Assembly: GCF_018860805.1 (NCBI RefSeq)
Contig: NZ_JAHKQR010000011.1
Location: forward strand, 924,366 to 988,365
Direction: 5' to 3'
Source of the DNA: Aestuariibacter sp. A3R04
GTDB lineage: Bacteria > Pseudomonadota > Gammaproteobacteria > Enterobacterales > Alteromonadaceae
Length of the DNA stretch: 64,000 bases
Under the pieces are notes generated by a model. It did not search any database. It worked only from the letters and a program-made list of their open reading frames with translations, and was not told the DNA's origin. Positions 49,540 through 58,134 of this stretch are shown here, in pieces. Each line of letters opens with the position of its first letter. Position 1 is the stretch's first letter. The position numbers were made by a program, and so were the translations under genes.

Positions 49540-52314
49540 TTAAAATTGATATGTAGCACCTAGGTAGAAGTTTCGACCATTTTGTAATACTGCATACATA
49601 CGATCACTGGAATCACTGTATAGCTCTTCTTTTTCGTTTGTAAGGTTGTTGGCTTTAAGCGTAATTTTCAGATCCTCACTCACATTGTAGAAACCGGCAA
49701 AATCTACAAATGTGCTACCGTGAAAACCGCGCTCATCTTCATCCGCTAACCCAACTTCTACGCGAGTAATATAATCGTCACGGTAAGTTTGAGAAATGCG
49801 TGCACCCCATACTTCTGTTTCATAGTAAACGGTAACGTTATAGCTGCTTTCTGAAAGGCCTATGAAGTTTTTCTTGGAATCATTACCTGAAGACTGCACA
49901 TTCGGATAAACAGTATCACCATCTGACATGGTGTAACTGGCGCGAATACCTGCGTTTTTCAATGTTCCGGGAAGGAAATCAAAATCTCGCTCCAAACTGA
50001 ACTCAATACCGGAAAACTCCGCCTCATCAATGTTGATGGTACCTTCGAGATCAAATACGGAATTTGCCGTTGTTTGATTGCCATTTTCATCGAGTATACC
50101 TTCCAGAAGAGCAGGATCTAACCCCGTATCACTAAAGACCACTGGTCGGGAAAACTCTGTGATAAAGTCATCAATGGTTTTCTGGTAATACGCTACGGCA
50201 AAATAACCAACATTTTCCTCGAAATACCATTCAAACGAAGCTTCTAAATCAGTGGACTCCATATGCTTGAGGTTAGGCGCGCCACCCCGAATATCCATAT
50301 TTTGGTCACCGCGAATAGCATTGGTTGGCGTTAGTGCACTTAATGGTTGTCTAGAAATGTTTTTTCCAGCACTGGCTCTGACTATCATGGCGTCGTTAAT
50401 TTCTAACGCTAAGTTAATAGCGGGCAGAGTACCGGAGTAGCTTATCTCTTCAACGATATCTCCTGAGCGCCCTGTTGCATCAGTACTGTAGTGGCGAGCA
50501 CCGGCATTACCACGTAAAAACATATCACCAACATCAAATCCAAAATTTACCTGCGCATAGTAAGCAAAGGTATCTTCTTCTGTTTTTCCATCGGGTACTG
50601 AGCGGGAGTTTATAGTATCTGCATAGCCTGAATCTCGCAGTTGCAACAAATTAAGATTAGATAAACCGTAATAAGACTGGGCACTGTCTAAGTCAGCTAA
50701 TAACCAGGACATACCACCTTGTTGGGAAAAGGGCGTAACAGCCACACCACCAGAGCCTATAGTGTTATCTGACAAATACGATGACGACAATTCTGTAAGT
50801 TGCGACGATTTATCGATGCGCAAAGATGTGACTTTGTTTTCAAATTTTTTACTGTTGATACCGAATGTTAATGTAGTTTCATCGGTTAATGCATACTCAA
50901 AATCAATTTGAATATTGTCAAAACTATTATCGATGTACTTTTCTTCAAACCTGAGCTCTCTGAATTCCCAATTATCCGGATTTGTGGGATCGAAACTAGC
51001 AAACTCTCTCGTGCACTCAAAACTGGAACAATCAATGGTAAATTCAATCGGGGTAGCGTCAGCTCTATTTTGCAAATAGGCCTTGTCACTTTGTGGCCGG
51101 TCGAAGGTGGAAGTTGCTGTCCCGACAAGAAAAGACATGCTCAAATCATCGTTGATGTACCAATCACCCGACAGTACGAAGTTTTTGAACTCACTATCGT
51201 CCAAATCTCTTCTTGTTTCCGTTCGAAGACTTTGATCATTGGCGACAAAGGTACCTGAAACCATTTGGATGTCACCACCGGCATCTGTAGTAGGGCCATC
51301 GCCATTCACCGTTTCTAAAGTAAGTGCTGTGATGTCGTGGTTACTTGGCAAACTGTATGTATTGACTAAGTGGTGTTCCGATTTATCGCTTTCTAACTTG
51401 CCGTATAGCGCGTCAAAAGTAAGACTAAAATCGTCACTGGGTCTGTACTGAACTGACGCGGTCACACCTAAACGTTCCTGATCGCCGAACCAACTGCTAT
51501 TTCGAATTCCCCGTGGGAACCAGATGTCACCATTTTCAACCTGTGAAGCTAGAGTAGGGTCAGCTATACCCGCTGCGGCTGTTGCATCTGCGCGTTTTCT
51601 CCAACGAGTAGTATTAATTCCATATTCTTCATTTTCGCGCTTAGAATAGGCAACGGATACCAATGCACCAAAGTTGTTCCACGTATTAGAGATCAAAAAG
51701 GCTGTGCGAGGATCAAAGGAATCTGTATTGGTATTGGTACCGGCCTGACCAGACACCACCGCGGTAAACCCGTCGTAGTCAAAAGGCTTAGCTGTACGCA
51801 ATCCAACCGTGCCCCCGATACCACCTTCTTCCGTATCGGCAGAGTAGGATTTCTTTACATCCAACTGGCTAAATAACTCTGACGCGAAAACATTAAAATC
51901 AAAACTGCGCTTGTTGAACGCATCTTTAGCATCCAGGGTTGTTGCTGATGTACCTAATGCCTCCATCCCGTTTACTTCCACCCGAGTAAAATCAGGCCCC
52001 AAACCTCGCAGTGATATTTGTCGTCCTTCTCCACCTTCACGAGTAATTGTAACCCCGGACACGCGTTGCAGTGACTCAGCGAGGTTCAAATCTGGAAAAG
52101 CCGCAATGTCTTCAGCCACGATAGTGTCTTGTGATACTGCTGAACTGCGCTTCAGGTCACGACCTTTTATAAGTGACGAACGAAACCCTGTAACTTCAAT
52201 AATTTCAGTATCTTCTGGAGATGTGGGTTCCTGGGCTAGTACCTGATATGATTGGCCGAGTAATGCGGAGGCAACCGCAACACTCAGCAGGGTTTTACTA
52301 TTATTTTTATACAT
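49540..52314 (-). CDS. TonB-dependent receptor, TIGR01782-like
   Basis: 924 residues starting MYKNNSKTLLSVAVASALLG, a signal peptide, after an AGGAACGAGAAG ribosome site; an ATG 28 codons upstream is not supported. The plug has the TonB box-like TEIIEVTGFRSSLIKGRDLK, DIAAFPDLNLAESLQRVSGV and ISLRGLGPDFTRVEVNGMEA, the pattern of the Xanthomonas-Caulobacter TIGR01782 group. The barrel ends with the aromatic GRNFYLGATYQF. These receptors often import plant or algal sugars, but no sugar-use genes are nearby, so the substrate is open. Confidence 0.92.
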   Translation of the reverse strand: MYKNNSKTLLSVAVASALLGQSYQVLAQEPTSPEDTEIIEVTGFRSSLIKGRDLKRSSAVSQDTIVAEDIAAFPDLNLAESLQRVSGVTITREGGEGRQISLRGLGPDFTRVEVNGMEALGTSATTLDAKDAFNKRSFDFNVFASELFSQLDVKKSYSADTEEGGIGGTVGLRTAKPFDYDGFTAVVSGQAGTNTNTDSFDPRTAFLISNTWNNFGALVSVAYSKRENEEYGINTTRWRKRADATAAAGIADPTLASQVENGDIWFPRGIRNSSWFGDQERLGVTASVQYRPSDDFSLTFDALYGKLESDKSEHHLVNTYSLPSNHDITALTLETVNGDGPTTDAGGDIQMVSGTFVANDQSLRTETRRDLDDSEFKNFVLSGDWYINDDLSMSFLVGTATSTFDRPQSDKAYLQNRADATPIEFTIDCSSFECTREFASFDPTNPDNWEFRELRFEEKYIDNSFDNIQIDFEYALTDETTLTFGINSKKFENKVTSLRIDKSSQLTELSSSYLSDNTIGSGGVAVTPFSQQGGMSWLLADLDSAQSYYGLSNLNLLQLRDSGYADTINSRSVPDGKTEEDTFAYYAQVNFGFDVGDMFLRGNAGARHYSTDATGRSGDIVEEISYSGTLPAINLALEINDAMIVRASAGKNISRQPLSALTPTNAIRGDQNMDIRGGAPNLKHMESTDLEASFEWYFEENVGYFAVAYYQKTIDDFITEFSRPVVFSDTGLDPALLEGILDENGNQTTANSVFDLEGTINIDEAEFSGIEFSLERDFDFLPGTLKNAGIRASYTMSDGDTVYPNVQSSGNDSKKNFIGLSESSYNVTVYYETEVWGARISQTYRDDYITRVEVGLADEDERGFHGSTFVDFAGFYNVSEDLKITLKANNLTNEKEELYSDSSDRMYAVLQNGRNFYLGATYQF

Positions 52315-52942
52315 CTTCTCGTTCCTTATATTGAATGAGTGATACTTGAAAACCCAAAATAAATTTGGTTTCTCAAATATAAAGAAGCCGTTGTTCAATG
52401 AGCTTTTTGCTTATAAATGCAAATTATTTGGTAAAGCCAATATTGCAGTTCGAACAATTAATAACGCCCCTAAGCCATGTTTTTTCGATATACAAATACA
52501 TATTTGCATTTTGGCATTACCAATTCACTATAAACCCAAGAAAGTGGCATGGCAACAAAAAATTTACAAGATAAGGTTATTTTGAACAATAATTTGATGT
52601 ATTGGGTTAAGACTTAACAAATACATGGTGGGAGCTAGGCTCTTTTACAAAACGGGGTGGATCATCTGCGATGACGATTAGCCAGTTTGGCCATACCACC
52701 TAGAAGAAATAACGCAACATCTCGTGACATGCCAACAACTTTCTGCGAACCAGGCTATGCATTCCACATAACATTCATCTCGATGAGCAAAACACTGGCC
52801 GTCAACCAAGTTACGGTTAAAACTTTATCCAAAATAGATTGCGCGCTTTATATTTCATAGGAGTTGGTGTGAGGGCAATGGTTGTATTTGCAATCTTTGA
52901 AAAGACAGCAAAGTAAATGCTACTGAGATAAAACAATACTTA
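52315..52942. other. Gene-poor, AT-rich region leading to the dif-like site
   Basis: 628 bases with no convincing gene. A + strand open frame at 52346-52585 overlaps the receptor leader region and has an unlikely composition. The region contains the receptor promoter and ends at the dif-like site, consistent with the open intergenic setting expected for a chromosome-dimer resolution site. Confidence 0.5.
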
Positions 52943-52970
52943 ATTTAACATAATATACATTTTAACAATT
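52943..52970. other. dif-like XerCD site, probable left junction (attL) of the prophage
   Basis: Reading the plus strand: ATTTAACATAA (52943-52953), then TATACA (52954-52959), then TTTTAACAATT (52960-52970). The first 17 bases equal the reverse complement of the E. coli dif XerD arm (TTATGTTAAAT) and central hexamer (TGTATA). The XerC side should read TTATGCGCACC in this orientation but does not. That is the pattern expected for a hybrid site: host XerD arm on the left, element-derived XerC arm on the right. The identity to dif is read directly from the sequence; the hybrid interpretation is inferred. Confidence 0.8.
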
Positions 52971-52978
52971 TAAAATCC

Positions 52979-53007
52979 CGCTAAACCTTATGTGGCGCGG
53001 TTTAGCG
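52979..53007 (-). terminator. Hairpin at the left end of the element
   Basis: CGCTAAACC and GGTTTAGCG form a nine-base stem, with an AT-rich tract beyond on the minus-strand side. It is 39 bp past the repressor stop and could end that transcript; it could also be part of the recombination or replication site. Confidence 0.5.
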
Positions 53008-53045
53008 GTTTCTTTCTATGTCAATATGCGTGAGATATCCACAGG

Positions 53046-53315
53046 TTACGCGGCGTATTGTTTCCAAAAATTACAAAGTCTTTTGTCGTTCATTTTTATT
53101 GCCCTTTCATACTTAACACAAGCCAATGTCTGTAAGGGGTCGCGCTCTAAAAGCTCGGCCACTTCAATAGCTAACCAATCGTCAAGAGTTGCGCCACTTG
53201 AACGGTATCTGCTAACGGCAGAGCGTGTAATACCAAGTTTTTTTGCTACGGCATAATCAGAAGGCAGGTTATACGCGGCTTTGAGGGTATCTATAAGATC
53301 TAGGGTTGTATTCAT
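53046..53315 (-). CDS. Prophage repressor-like HTH protein
   Basis: 89 residues starting MNTTLDLIDTLKAAYNLPSD after an AGGAG site; a TTG three codons upstream sits too close to that site. A Cro/CI-type helix-turn-helix is clear: SDYAVAKKLGITRSAVSRYR, then SSGATLDDWLAIEVAELLE. This is the layout of small DUF3693-like regulators often found at the edge of filamentous and other small phages. It points away from the rest of the genes across a repeat-rich control region, the usual place for a lysogeny repressor. Confidence 0.82.
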   Translation of the reverse strand: MNTTLDLIDTLKAAYNLPSDYAVAKKLGITRSAVSRYRSSGATLDDWLAIEVAELLERDPLQTLACVKYERAIKMNDKRLCNFWKQYAA

Positions 53316-53327
53316 TTTTGACAATCT

Positions 53328-53447
53328 CCTGTTTACTCGCTTGATTAGAATAGTTCATGCGTCATGTGCAATCAACGTTTCAGGGGCTTGACTATGGTGA
53401 TCCGGCTTGACTATTCTTAATACCGCACTAGCAACCTGTTTACTCGC
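53328..53447. repeat. Repeats in the divergent control region (possible operators)
   Basis: The 13-base word CCTGTTTACTCGC occurs at 53328-53340 and again at 53435-53447. Between them GGCTTGACTAT occurs at 53385-53395 and 53404-53414, and AGAATAGT near 53348 is an inverted near-match to ACTATTCT near 53410. Repeats of this sort between a repressor and the first rightward gene suggest operators; binding is not shown. Confidence 0.5.
53388..53417 (+). promoter_or_regulatory. Putative early rightward promoter
   Basis: TTGACT (53388-53393) and TATTCT (53412-53417) are 18 bp apart and lie inside the repeated words described for the control region, so a repressor bound there would block it. The first rightward gene starts about 195 bases downstream. 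Confidence 0.4.
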
Positions 53448-53484
53448 AATATTCATTTTGTTGGTGTGCATCTCCTTAATATCA

Positions 53485-53503
53485 GGCGGTCATTTTGGCC
53501 GCC
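53485..53503. other. Small GC-rich hairpin in the early leader
   Basis: GGCGG ... CCGCC inverted repeat around TCATTTTGG, about 110 bases before the first early gene. It could be a leader structure or part of a replication-related site. No T-run follows. Confidence 0.3.
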
Positions 53504-53611
53504 ATTCCCTGAACTGGGAATTAACGATTTATTAACGCTTTTCCGTTCGGTCGTCGTCTTTTGCAAGGGGCGGCGGCCATCTCAAACGGAAAGCCCACAC
53601 GGAACGGAAAA

Positions 53612-53857
53612 ATGAATAAAGATTTTTTGAATTGTATTGAATGTGTCACCGGTGCGGGTTTTATTCCGCAGGATTTAGCAGATGCAGCTTTGGAAATAGT
53701 TCTATCAGAAACAGATGAACAGCTTATTGCGGCGGCTAGACGTTATCAGAACCTATCTATGATTGCGGCGCGGGGTCAACAAATGAAATGGCAGAGGCAG
53801 AGAAAAACAGCGGTTTCTTTAAGTGAAAAAATACAACTAGCAAGAGCGGGGGTATAA
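53612..53857 (+). CDS. Early prophage protein of unknown function
   Basis: 81 residues starting MNKDFLNCIECVTGAGFIPQ after a GGAACGG site; the frame is open further upstream but this ATG is best supported. It is helical and basic toward the end (RGQQMKWQRQRKTA). I do not recognise it. First gene of the early unit, one base ahead of another small gene. Confidence 0.65.
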   Translation: MNKDFLNCIECVTGAGFIPQDLADAALEIVLSETDEQLIAAARRYQNLSMIAARGQQMKWQRQRKTAVSLSEKIQLARAGV

Positions 53858-53858
53858 C

Positions 53859-54035
53859 GTGAACGATGTTTGTTTGCGTATTACGCCGCAGGATAAAGCT
53901 AGAGCAAAAAAACACATTGCCGCCATTCGCGAAGCGTTATTTACGGATACAGCAAAGAGAGAAAGCCGTGTAAAAGAAAAGCTCGAATTGCTGGAGCGTA
54001 TCAGAAAGGCGCAATCAATCGCATTGGGGAGGTGA
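53859..54035 (+). CDS. Early prophage small protein
   Basis: 58 residues from a GTG start that follows the previous stop by one base. The peptide, beginning VNDVCLRITPQDKARAKKHI, is charged and predicted helical, with no membrane segment. Its stop codon lies in the ribosome site (GGGGAGG) of the Rep gene, so its translation may be coupled to Rep. Unknown function. Confidence 0.6.
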   Translation: MNDVCLRITPQDKARAKKHIAAIREALFTDTAKRESRVKEKLELLERIRKAQSIALGR

Positions 54036-54041
54036 TTCCCC

Positions 54042-55850
54042 ATGCGGCACGAAGTTAAAAAGCGGCGGCGGCTTTTGCAGTGGCATACGGCCACTATCAC
54101 GGATTTTGCCAAGAACGTTAAATCTGCACGTCAATTCATCAATGGGCGATTGGAGGGTATCCCTTACCCAATAGGCAGAACACTCATTGATGAATATTCC
54201 AAAAAATACCGCAGTGAAACTGCGCTAAATCCTACCCGTGCCGCCAATATATTTATAAGAAAGGCAACTGATAGCGTTAGGCGTTATCTGGATACATGTT
54301 GTTTTGATGATCTCAGAGCGCTACACAATGACAAAGTGTTAGGCGAACTGGCTATATCAGCGGCGAATACATGCAAGTCAAAATTGAATGATTTTGTTGA
54401 TCAGGAATCAACGCAGGACTATGAACAGAATATGAAACGCGCCTTTGATTTAATTTCGGATTTTGTTAGTAGCTGGGGCTTATCGGTTCCGTTACGTGAT
54501 GCTGAAACAGAAACAGACGCACAGGCCGCAGCAATCATGAGAATGACTGATCCAGAATGGTGGGAAAGACGCTTATTGCGTATGCGTGAGCAGATTAACG
54601 AGCATGTTGCCGTGTTGATCGGGCTAGTCAGGAAAAACCGGCAGATATACGCAAGTAACCGCACTGTGCAGAACTGGAGAAATCAACAGAGAAAAAACGC
54701 GGATTATCTAGAACAAATGGAACTCGTAGACGAAGACACAGAAGAACGCTATTCCCTGAAAGACATTGTAAACGCGACCAGTTCAGCGCCAGAAAAGCGC
54801 CGTATTGAGTTAATGATTAGGTGTCGCGGTCTCGAAGATTTAGCGGACGATTTTGGATATGTCTCTTATTTCGTGACGTGGACAGCTCCAAGTAAATATC
54901 ATCCGAATAGCAAAAAATATAATGGAAGCACTGCAAAACAAACGCAGTCGTACTTAGTAGAACAATGGGCAAAATGCCGTGCTGCTATTAAACGCGCGGG
55001 TATTGAATGGTTCGGTGTTCGTGTTGCTGAACCTCACGCGGATTCGTGCCCGCATTGGCATATGCTAGTGTTTGTCAGTCCGCAGCAAAAAAGCAATATG
55101 CAAAAAATCATGGCGAACTATGCGTGTGAGCATGAGCAAGGCGAGCTGATCAATAAAAAGGGAGTGATTAACATCAAGCCGCGGTTTGATATACAAGAAA
55201 TTGATCGCAGTAAGGGTAGTGCAACGGGCTATATAGCGAAATATATTAGTAAAAACGTTGACGGTGCGGGACTGCAAAATCAGCCGGACTTTGAAACGGG
55301 TAATACGTCAATTGATGAGGGTATAGAGCGCGTTACGGCGTGGGCTAACTGTTGGAAAATAAGACAATTTCAATTTTTCGGAGCTGCGCCGGTTACGGTG
55401 TGGCGCGAGTTGCGGCGTCTGAAAATAGAATTTGAAAATGATGTGTTTGAAAAGATACGCCGTGCCGCCGATTCTGCGAAATGGGCAGAGTTTACAAAAC
55501 TGTTAAAGGAAAATCCGGTTCGTTTGCGCTATGGGTCTGTAAAAAATGAACTGGGTGAAAAAATCAGAAAAATAGCCGGTTTGGTTTTTCAGGGCTTTAA
55601 TATTGAAACGCGAGTAAACCGGTACCGCCTTGAGCGCCGTAAGGCGCAATTAAAAAACCGCGACAGCGGTTTTACTTGGAGTACTGTCACTAACTGTACG
55701 GGGGATGATGACAGGCTGTCCCGTGCAGTAACAAATTCGGGTTTAAGTGAATATTTTGTTCCGATAATTGCCAGGGGGCACAAAGTGACTGCAGGGAATA
55801 GGGTTTTTGAGTTTAAAGAGAACACACTTTTTGTAAGGGGTTTAGAGTGA
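54042..55850 (+). CDS. HUH rolling-circle replication initiator (phage GpA-like)
   Basis: 602 residues. The metal-binding HUH motif is PHWHMLVF with H338 and H340. Motif 3 is GYIAKYISKNVDG, with tyrosines Y397 and Y401 spaced Y-x3-Y plus K404, the two-tyrosine form seen in PhiX174 A, P2 A and PM2 P12. So it should nick one strand at the origin, stay joined to the 5' end and restart replication. The region before residue 300 is helical and probably regulatory. A strong GGGGAGG site is six bases upstream. This gene makes a tailless or circular small phage more likely than a tailed one. Confidence 0.9.
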   Translation: MRHEVKKRRRLLQWHTATITDFAKNVKSARQFINGRLEGIPYPIGRTLIDEYSKKYRSETALNPTRAANIFIRKATDSVRRYLDTCCFDDLRALHNDKVLGELAISAANTCKSKLNDFVDQESTQDYEQNMKRAFDLISDFVSSWGLSVPLRDAETETDAQAAAIMRMTDPEWWERRLLRMREQINEHVAVLIGLVRKNRQIYASNRTVQNWRNQQRKNADYLEQMELVDEDTEERYSLKDIVNATSSAPEKRRIELMIRCRGLEDLADDFGYVSYFVTWTAPSKYHPNSKKYNGSTAKQTQSYLVEQWAKCRAAIKRAGIEWFGVRVAEPHADSCPHWHMLVFVSPQQKSNMQKIMANYACEHEQGELINKKGVINIKPRFDIQEIDRSKGSATGYIAKYISKNVDGAGLQNQPDFETGNTSIDEGIERVTAWANCWKIRQFQFFGAAPVTVWRELRRLKIEFENDVFEKIRRAADSAKWAEFTKLLKENPVRLRYGSVKNELGEKIRKIAGLVFQGFNIETRVNRYRLERRKAQLKNRDSGFTWSTVTNCTGDDDRLSRAVTNSGLSEYFVPIIARGHKVTAGNRVFEFKENTLFVRGLE

Positions 55851-56023
55851 GTAATAAAACGGCGCAGTTGTCAGCGATGGCAGACGAAATCACACGTTTA
55901 ACGCTGGAAACAGCGAAAATAAATGGTTTGCAAATGGGGAAAATTAAAGAAAATTTAACCCGATTGGCCGCGTTGCAGTGCAAATTTAACCATTTGATGG
56001 TGGAGTTGATAAAAGATGAATAA
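55847..56023 (+). CDS. Early prophage small coiled-coil protein
   Basis: 58 residues from a GTG that overlaps the Rep stop as GTGA. Long single helix with heptad spacing (MADEITRLTLETAKINGLQM) and a cysteine near the end. It overlaps the next gene by eight bases. Unknown function; the position suggests a Rep helper, which is a guess. Confidence 0.6.
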   Translation: MSNKTAQLSAMADEITRLTLETAKINGLQMGKIKENLTRLAALQCKFNHLMVELIKDE

Positions 56024-56462
56024 GCAATGTATTTGCCCAAAATGCGGTCGAATAGCTGAGATTCGCAGACAAAAAAACGGTAAACGTTTGCGCTATTTGT
56101 ATTGTGTCGATGGTTGCGGCGGGTTGACTACTCGCAAAGATTCGGCGTTGTGGGAAACGATGGAAAAAGAGCCGTTCGGGGAGCTGGGGAGCTTTCCGGT
56201 TGAGATGATGCCAGAGCCGGAGCCAGTGCCAGAGCCGGAGTCAGTGCCAGAGCCGGAGTCAGTGCCAGAGCCGGAGTCAGTGCCGGAAAGTATAGAATTA
56301 TCTGATTTTGTACCAGATGAGGAAAAAAGCCAGGTACCAGATGAGGAAAAAAGCCAGGTACCAGGGCAAGAAAAAACATATGTAGGTTATGTTGCGGCGT
56401 TAGCGGTTGCGCTAATTAGTGCGGGTCTGGGTTTGGCTGCATTTAGAAAAACAAAGGGGTAA
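56016..56462 (+). CDS. Zinc-ribbon, Glu-Pro-repeat membrane protein
   Basis: 148 residues in three parts: an N-terminal zinc ribbon with C7-P-K-C10 and C30-V-D-G-C34; an extended segment of PEPESV repeats (about 62-95) and a duplicated PDEEKSQV block (about 103-118); and one C-terminal membrane helix (YVGYVAALAVALISAGLGLA) with a basic tail. The Zn ribbon is probably cytosolic and the repeat a stiff spacer. No family is recognised. It may be a virion membrane protein or act at the host envelope. Confidence 0.65.
   Translation: MNKQCICPKCGRIAEIRRQKNGKRLRYLYCVDGCGGLTTRKDSALWETMEKEPFGELGSFPVEMMPEPEPVPEPESVPEPESVPEPESVPESIELSDFVPDEEKSQVPDEEKSQVPGQEKTYVGYVAALAVALISAGLGLAAFRKTKG
56209..56288 (+). 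repeat. 18-bp tandem repeat coding for PEPESV units
   Basis: The unit GTGCCAGAGCCGGAGTCA or close variants is repeated about four times in frame, giving P-E-P-E-S-V repeats. Confidence 0.75.
56320..56364 (+). repeat. 24-bp tandem duplication
   Basis: Two adjoining copies of a 24-base block beginning TACCAGATGAGG, in frame, encode the doubled PDEEKSQV segment. Confidence 0.75.
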
Positions 56463-56465
56463 AAC

Positions 56466-57027
<562 letters not shown>

Positions 57028-57038
<11 letters not shown>

Positions 57039-57843
57039 TCCCAATACGGCAAGAAACGCCATGCATACGGCTGTATGTATGATGACGGGCGCGGGTAAGG
57101 GCATAGCGTTAAACGCTTTAGGGTTAATACCTGATAAATATCCTGTAGTAATTTTTGATCCGCATGGAGAACACAATAAAATTGCAGGGCGGCGCGTATA
57201 TCAATACAAAACACAGCGCAATTTTGCAAAAACATTTATAAAAGCGTGGAATAGTGGTAGGCCGTTCGCGCTGGGTTACTGTCCAGACACAAAGGGACGG
57301 ACGGAAAAAGAAAGCAAACAAAAGTTACAAAATGCGGCTGAATGGTTTGCGAAATTGGTCTGGGCGGCGGGAGACGGAAACCGCGTTTTATATTCTGTTT
57401 TTGAGGAATACGGGGAGTATTGCGAAAGTACAGCCGATGACAATACCACGATAGGAAAAATATGGACGGGGGGACGTAAATTCGGTTTGCGCGGTATTGC
57501 GGTGTTTCAGCGTTCCGCGACTATATCCAAAACAATTTGGGGAAATTCGCCGCGTAAAGTCATTGGGGCGCAGGGATATGAAAATGATATAGCGCGATGT
57601 GTTGACGCGGTGGGGTGTAGTCGCGCCGATATGGTAGAACTGGCCGCAAATAATAAAGCGTTGCAAATGTATCATGAAGGGCTTGATGAAATGGTGAGGA
57701 CAAAAGTGCATTATCTATTTTCTGAGTCGGTCGGGGTGCATGAAAAAGTAGCGGCGTATGTAAAACCGGCTGCAAATTTACGTAAAAAATGGAATGCAGA
57801 GCAAAGGCGGCTGGATAAATTAGGCGTATATAAATTAGTTTGA
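57028..57843 (+). CDS. HerA/FtsK-type packaging ATPase (PM2 P9-like)
   Basis: 271 residues from a GTG start, no membrane helix. The P-loop region reads MMTGAGKGIALNA (G21 to K24) and is followed by YPVVIFDPHGEHN, a hallmark of HerA-type ATPases. Acidic residues E126 and E127 in VLYSVFEEYGEY fit Walker B, and the later IAVFQRSATISKTIW resembles the sensor/arginine-finger region of genome-packaging and Zot-like ATPases. The usual Ser/Thr after the P-loop lysine is replaced by Gly, which is unusual. In PM2 and PRD1-like phages such an enzyme packs the genome. Last gene of the early unit. Confidence 0.8.
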
Positions 57844-57860
57844 TTTTACAAACAGGTCAG

Positions 57861-57888
57861 AAAAACCGTGCAATTGCGCGGTTTTTTT
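57861..57888 (+). terminator. Terminator between early and late units
   Basis: AAAACCGTGC and GCGCGGTTTT form a stem with one G-T pair, followed by a T-run. It lies 18 bases after the ATPase stop. Confidence 0.85.
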
Positions 57889-57934
57889 ATGCCTGAATTT
57901 TACAAAACGAATTATATATTTTAGTCAATAGGTG

Positions 57935-57965
57935 TTGACATGTTTATAAGTTGCTGTGCTTAGAT
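57935..57965 (+). promoter_or_regulatory. Putative late promoter
   Basis: A perfect TTGACA (57935-57940) lies 67 bases before the first late gene. The -10 is weak (TTAGAT at 57960-57965, 19 bp spacing), which fits a promoter that needs an activator. Confidence 0.4.
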
Positions 57966-58006
57966 TGTAGCCGCTTTATTTTAATTTATTTTTTTTAGGT
58001 GCAGAG

Positions 58007-58120
58007 ATGAGTAAGAAACAAAAAGATTATTTAATGTTTGCGGGTATTGCATTAGCAGTATCAGCGGCGGTGGTGTGGGCGTCAAATAACGTTGATGCAG
58101 TTGAAGACGTGATCGGCTAA
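58007..58120 (+). CDS. 37-residue membrane protein
   Basis: Starts MSKKQKDYLMFAGIALAVSA, with a basic N-terminus, one membrane helix and a short acidic tail. It has a usable ribosome site (TAGGTGCAGAG). Tiny one-helix proteins beside the capsid gene are typical of the virion membrane of corticoviruses and tectiviruses. First gene of the late unit. Confidence 0.65.
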   Translation: MSKKQKDYLMFAGIALAVSAAVVWASNNVDAVEDVIG

Positions 58121-58134
58121 GGGGGATTAATATT

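Noticed and set aside
49540-52314. Sugar-utilisation locus around the TIGR01782-type receptor
   Set aside because: No glycoside hydrolase, SusD-like, tryptophan halogenase or sugar transport gene is nearby, so no substrate claim is made.
52346-52585. 79-codon + strand frame upstream of the 49540-52314 receptor
   Set aside because: It overlaps the receptor leader region on the other strand, has a poor start context and unlikely amino-acid composition, and nothing similar is known to me.
53485-53503. Hairpin as the end of an early transcript
   Set aside because: No T-run follows, so I list it only as a hairpin of unknown use.
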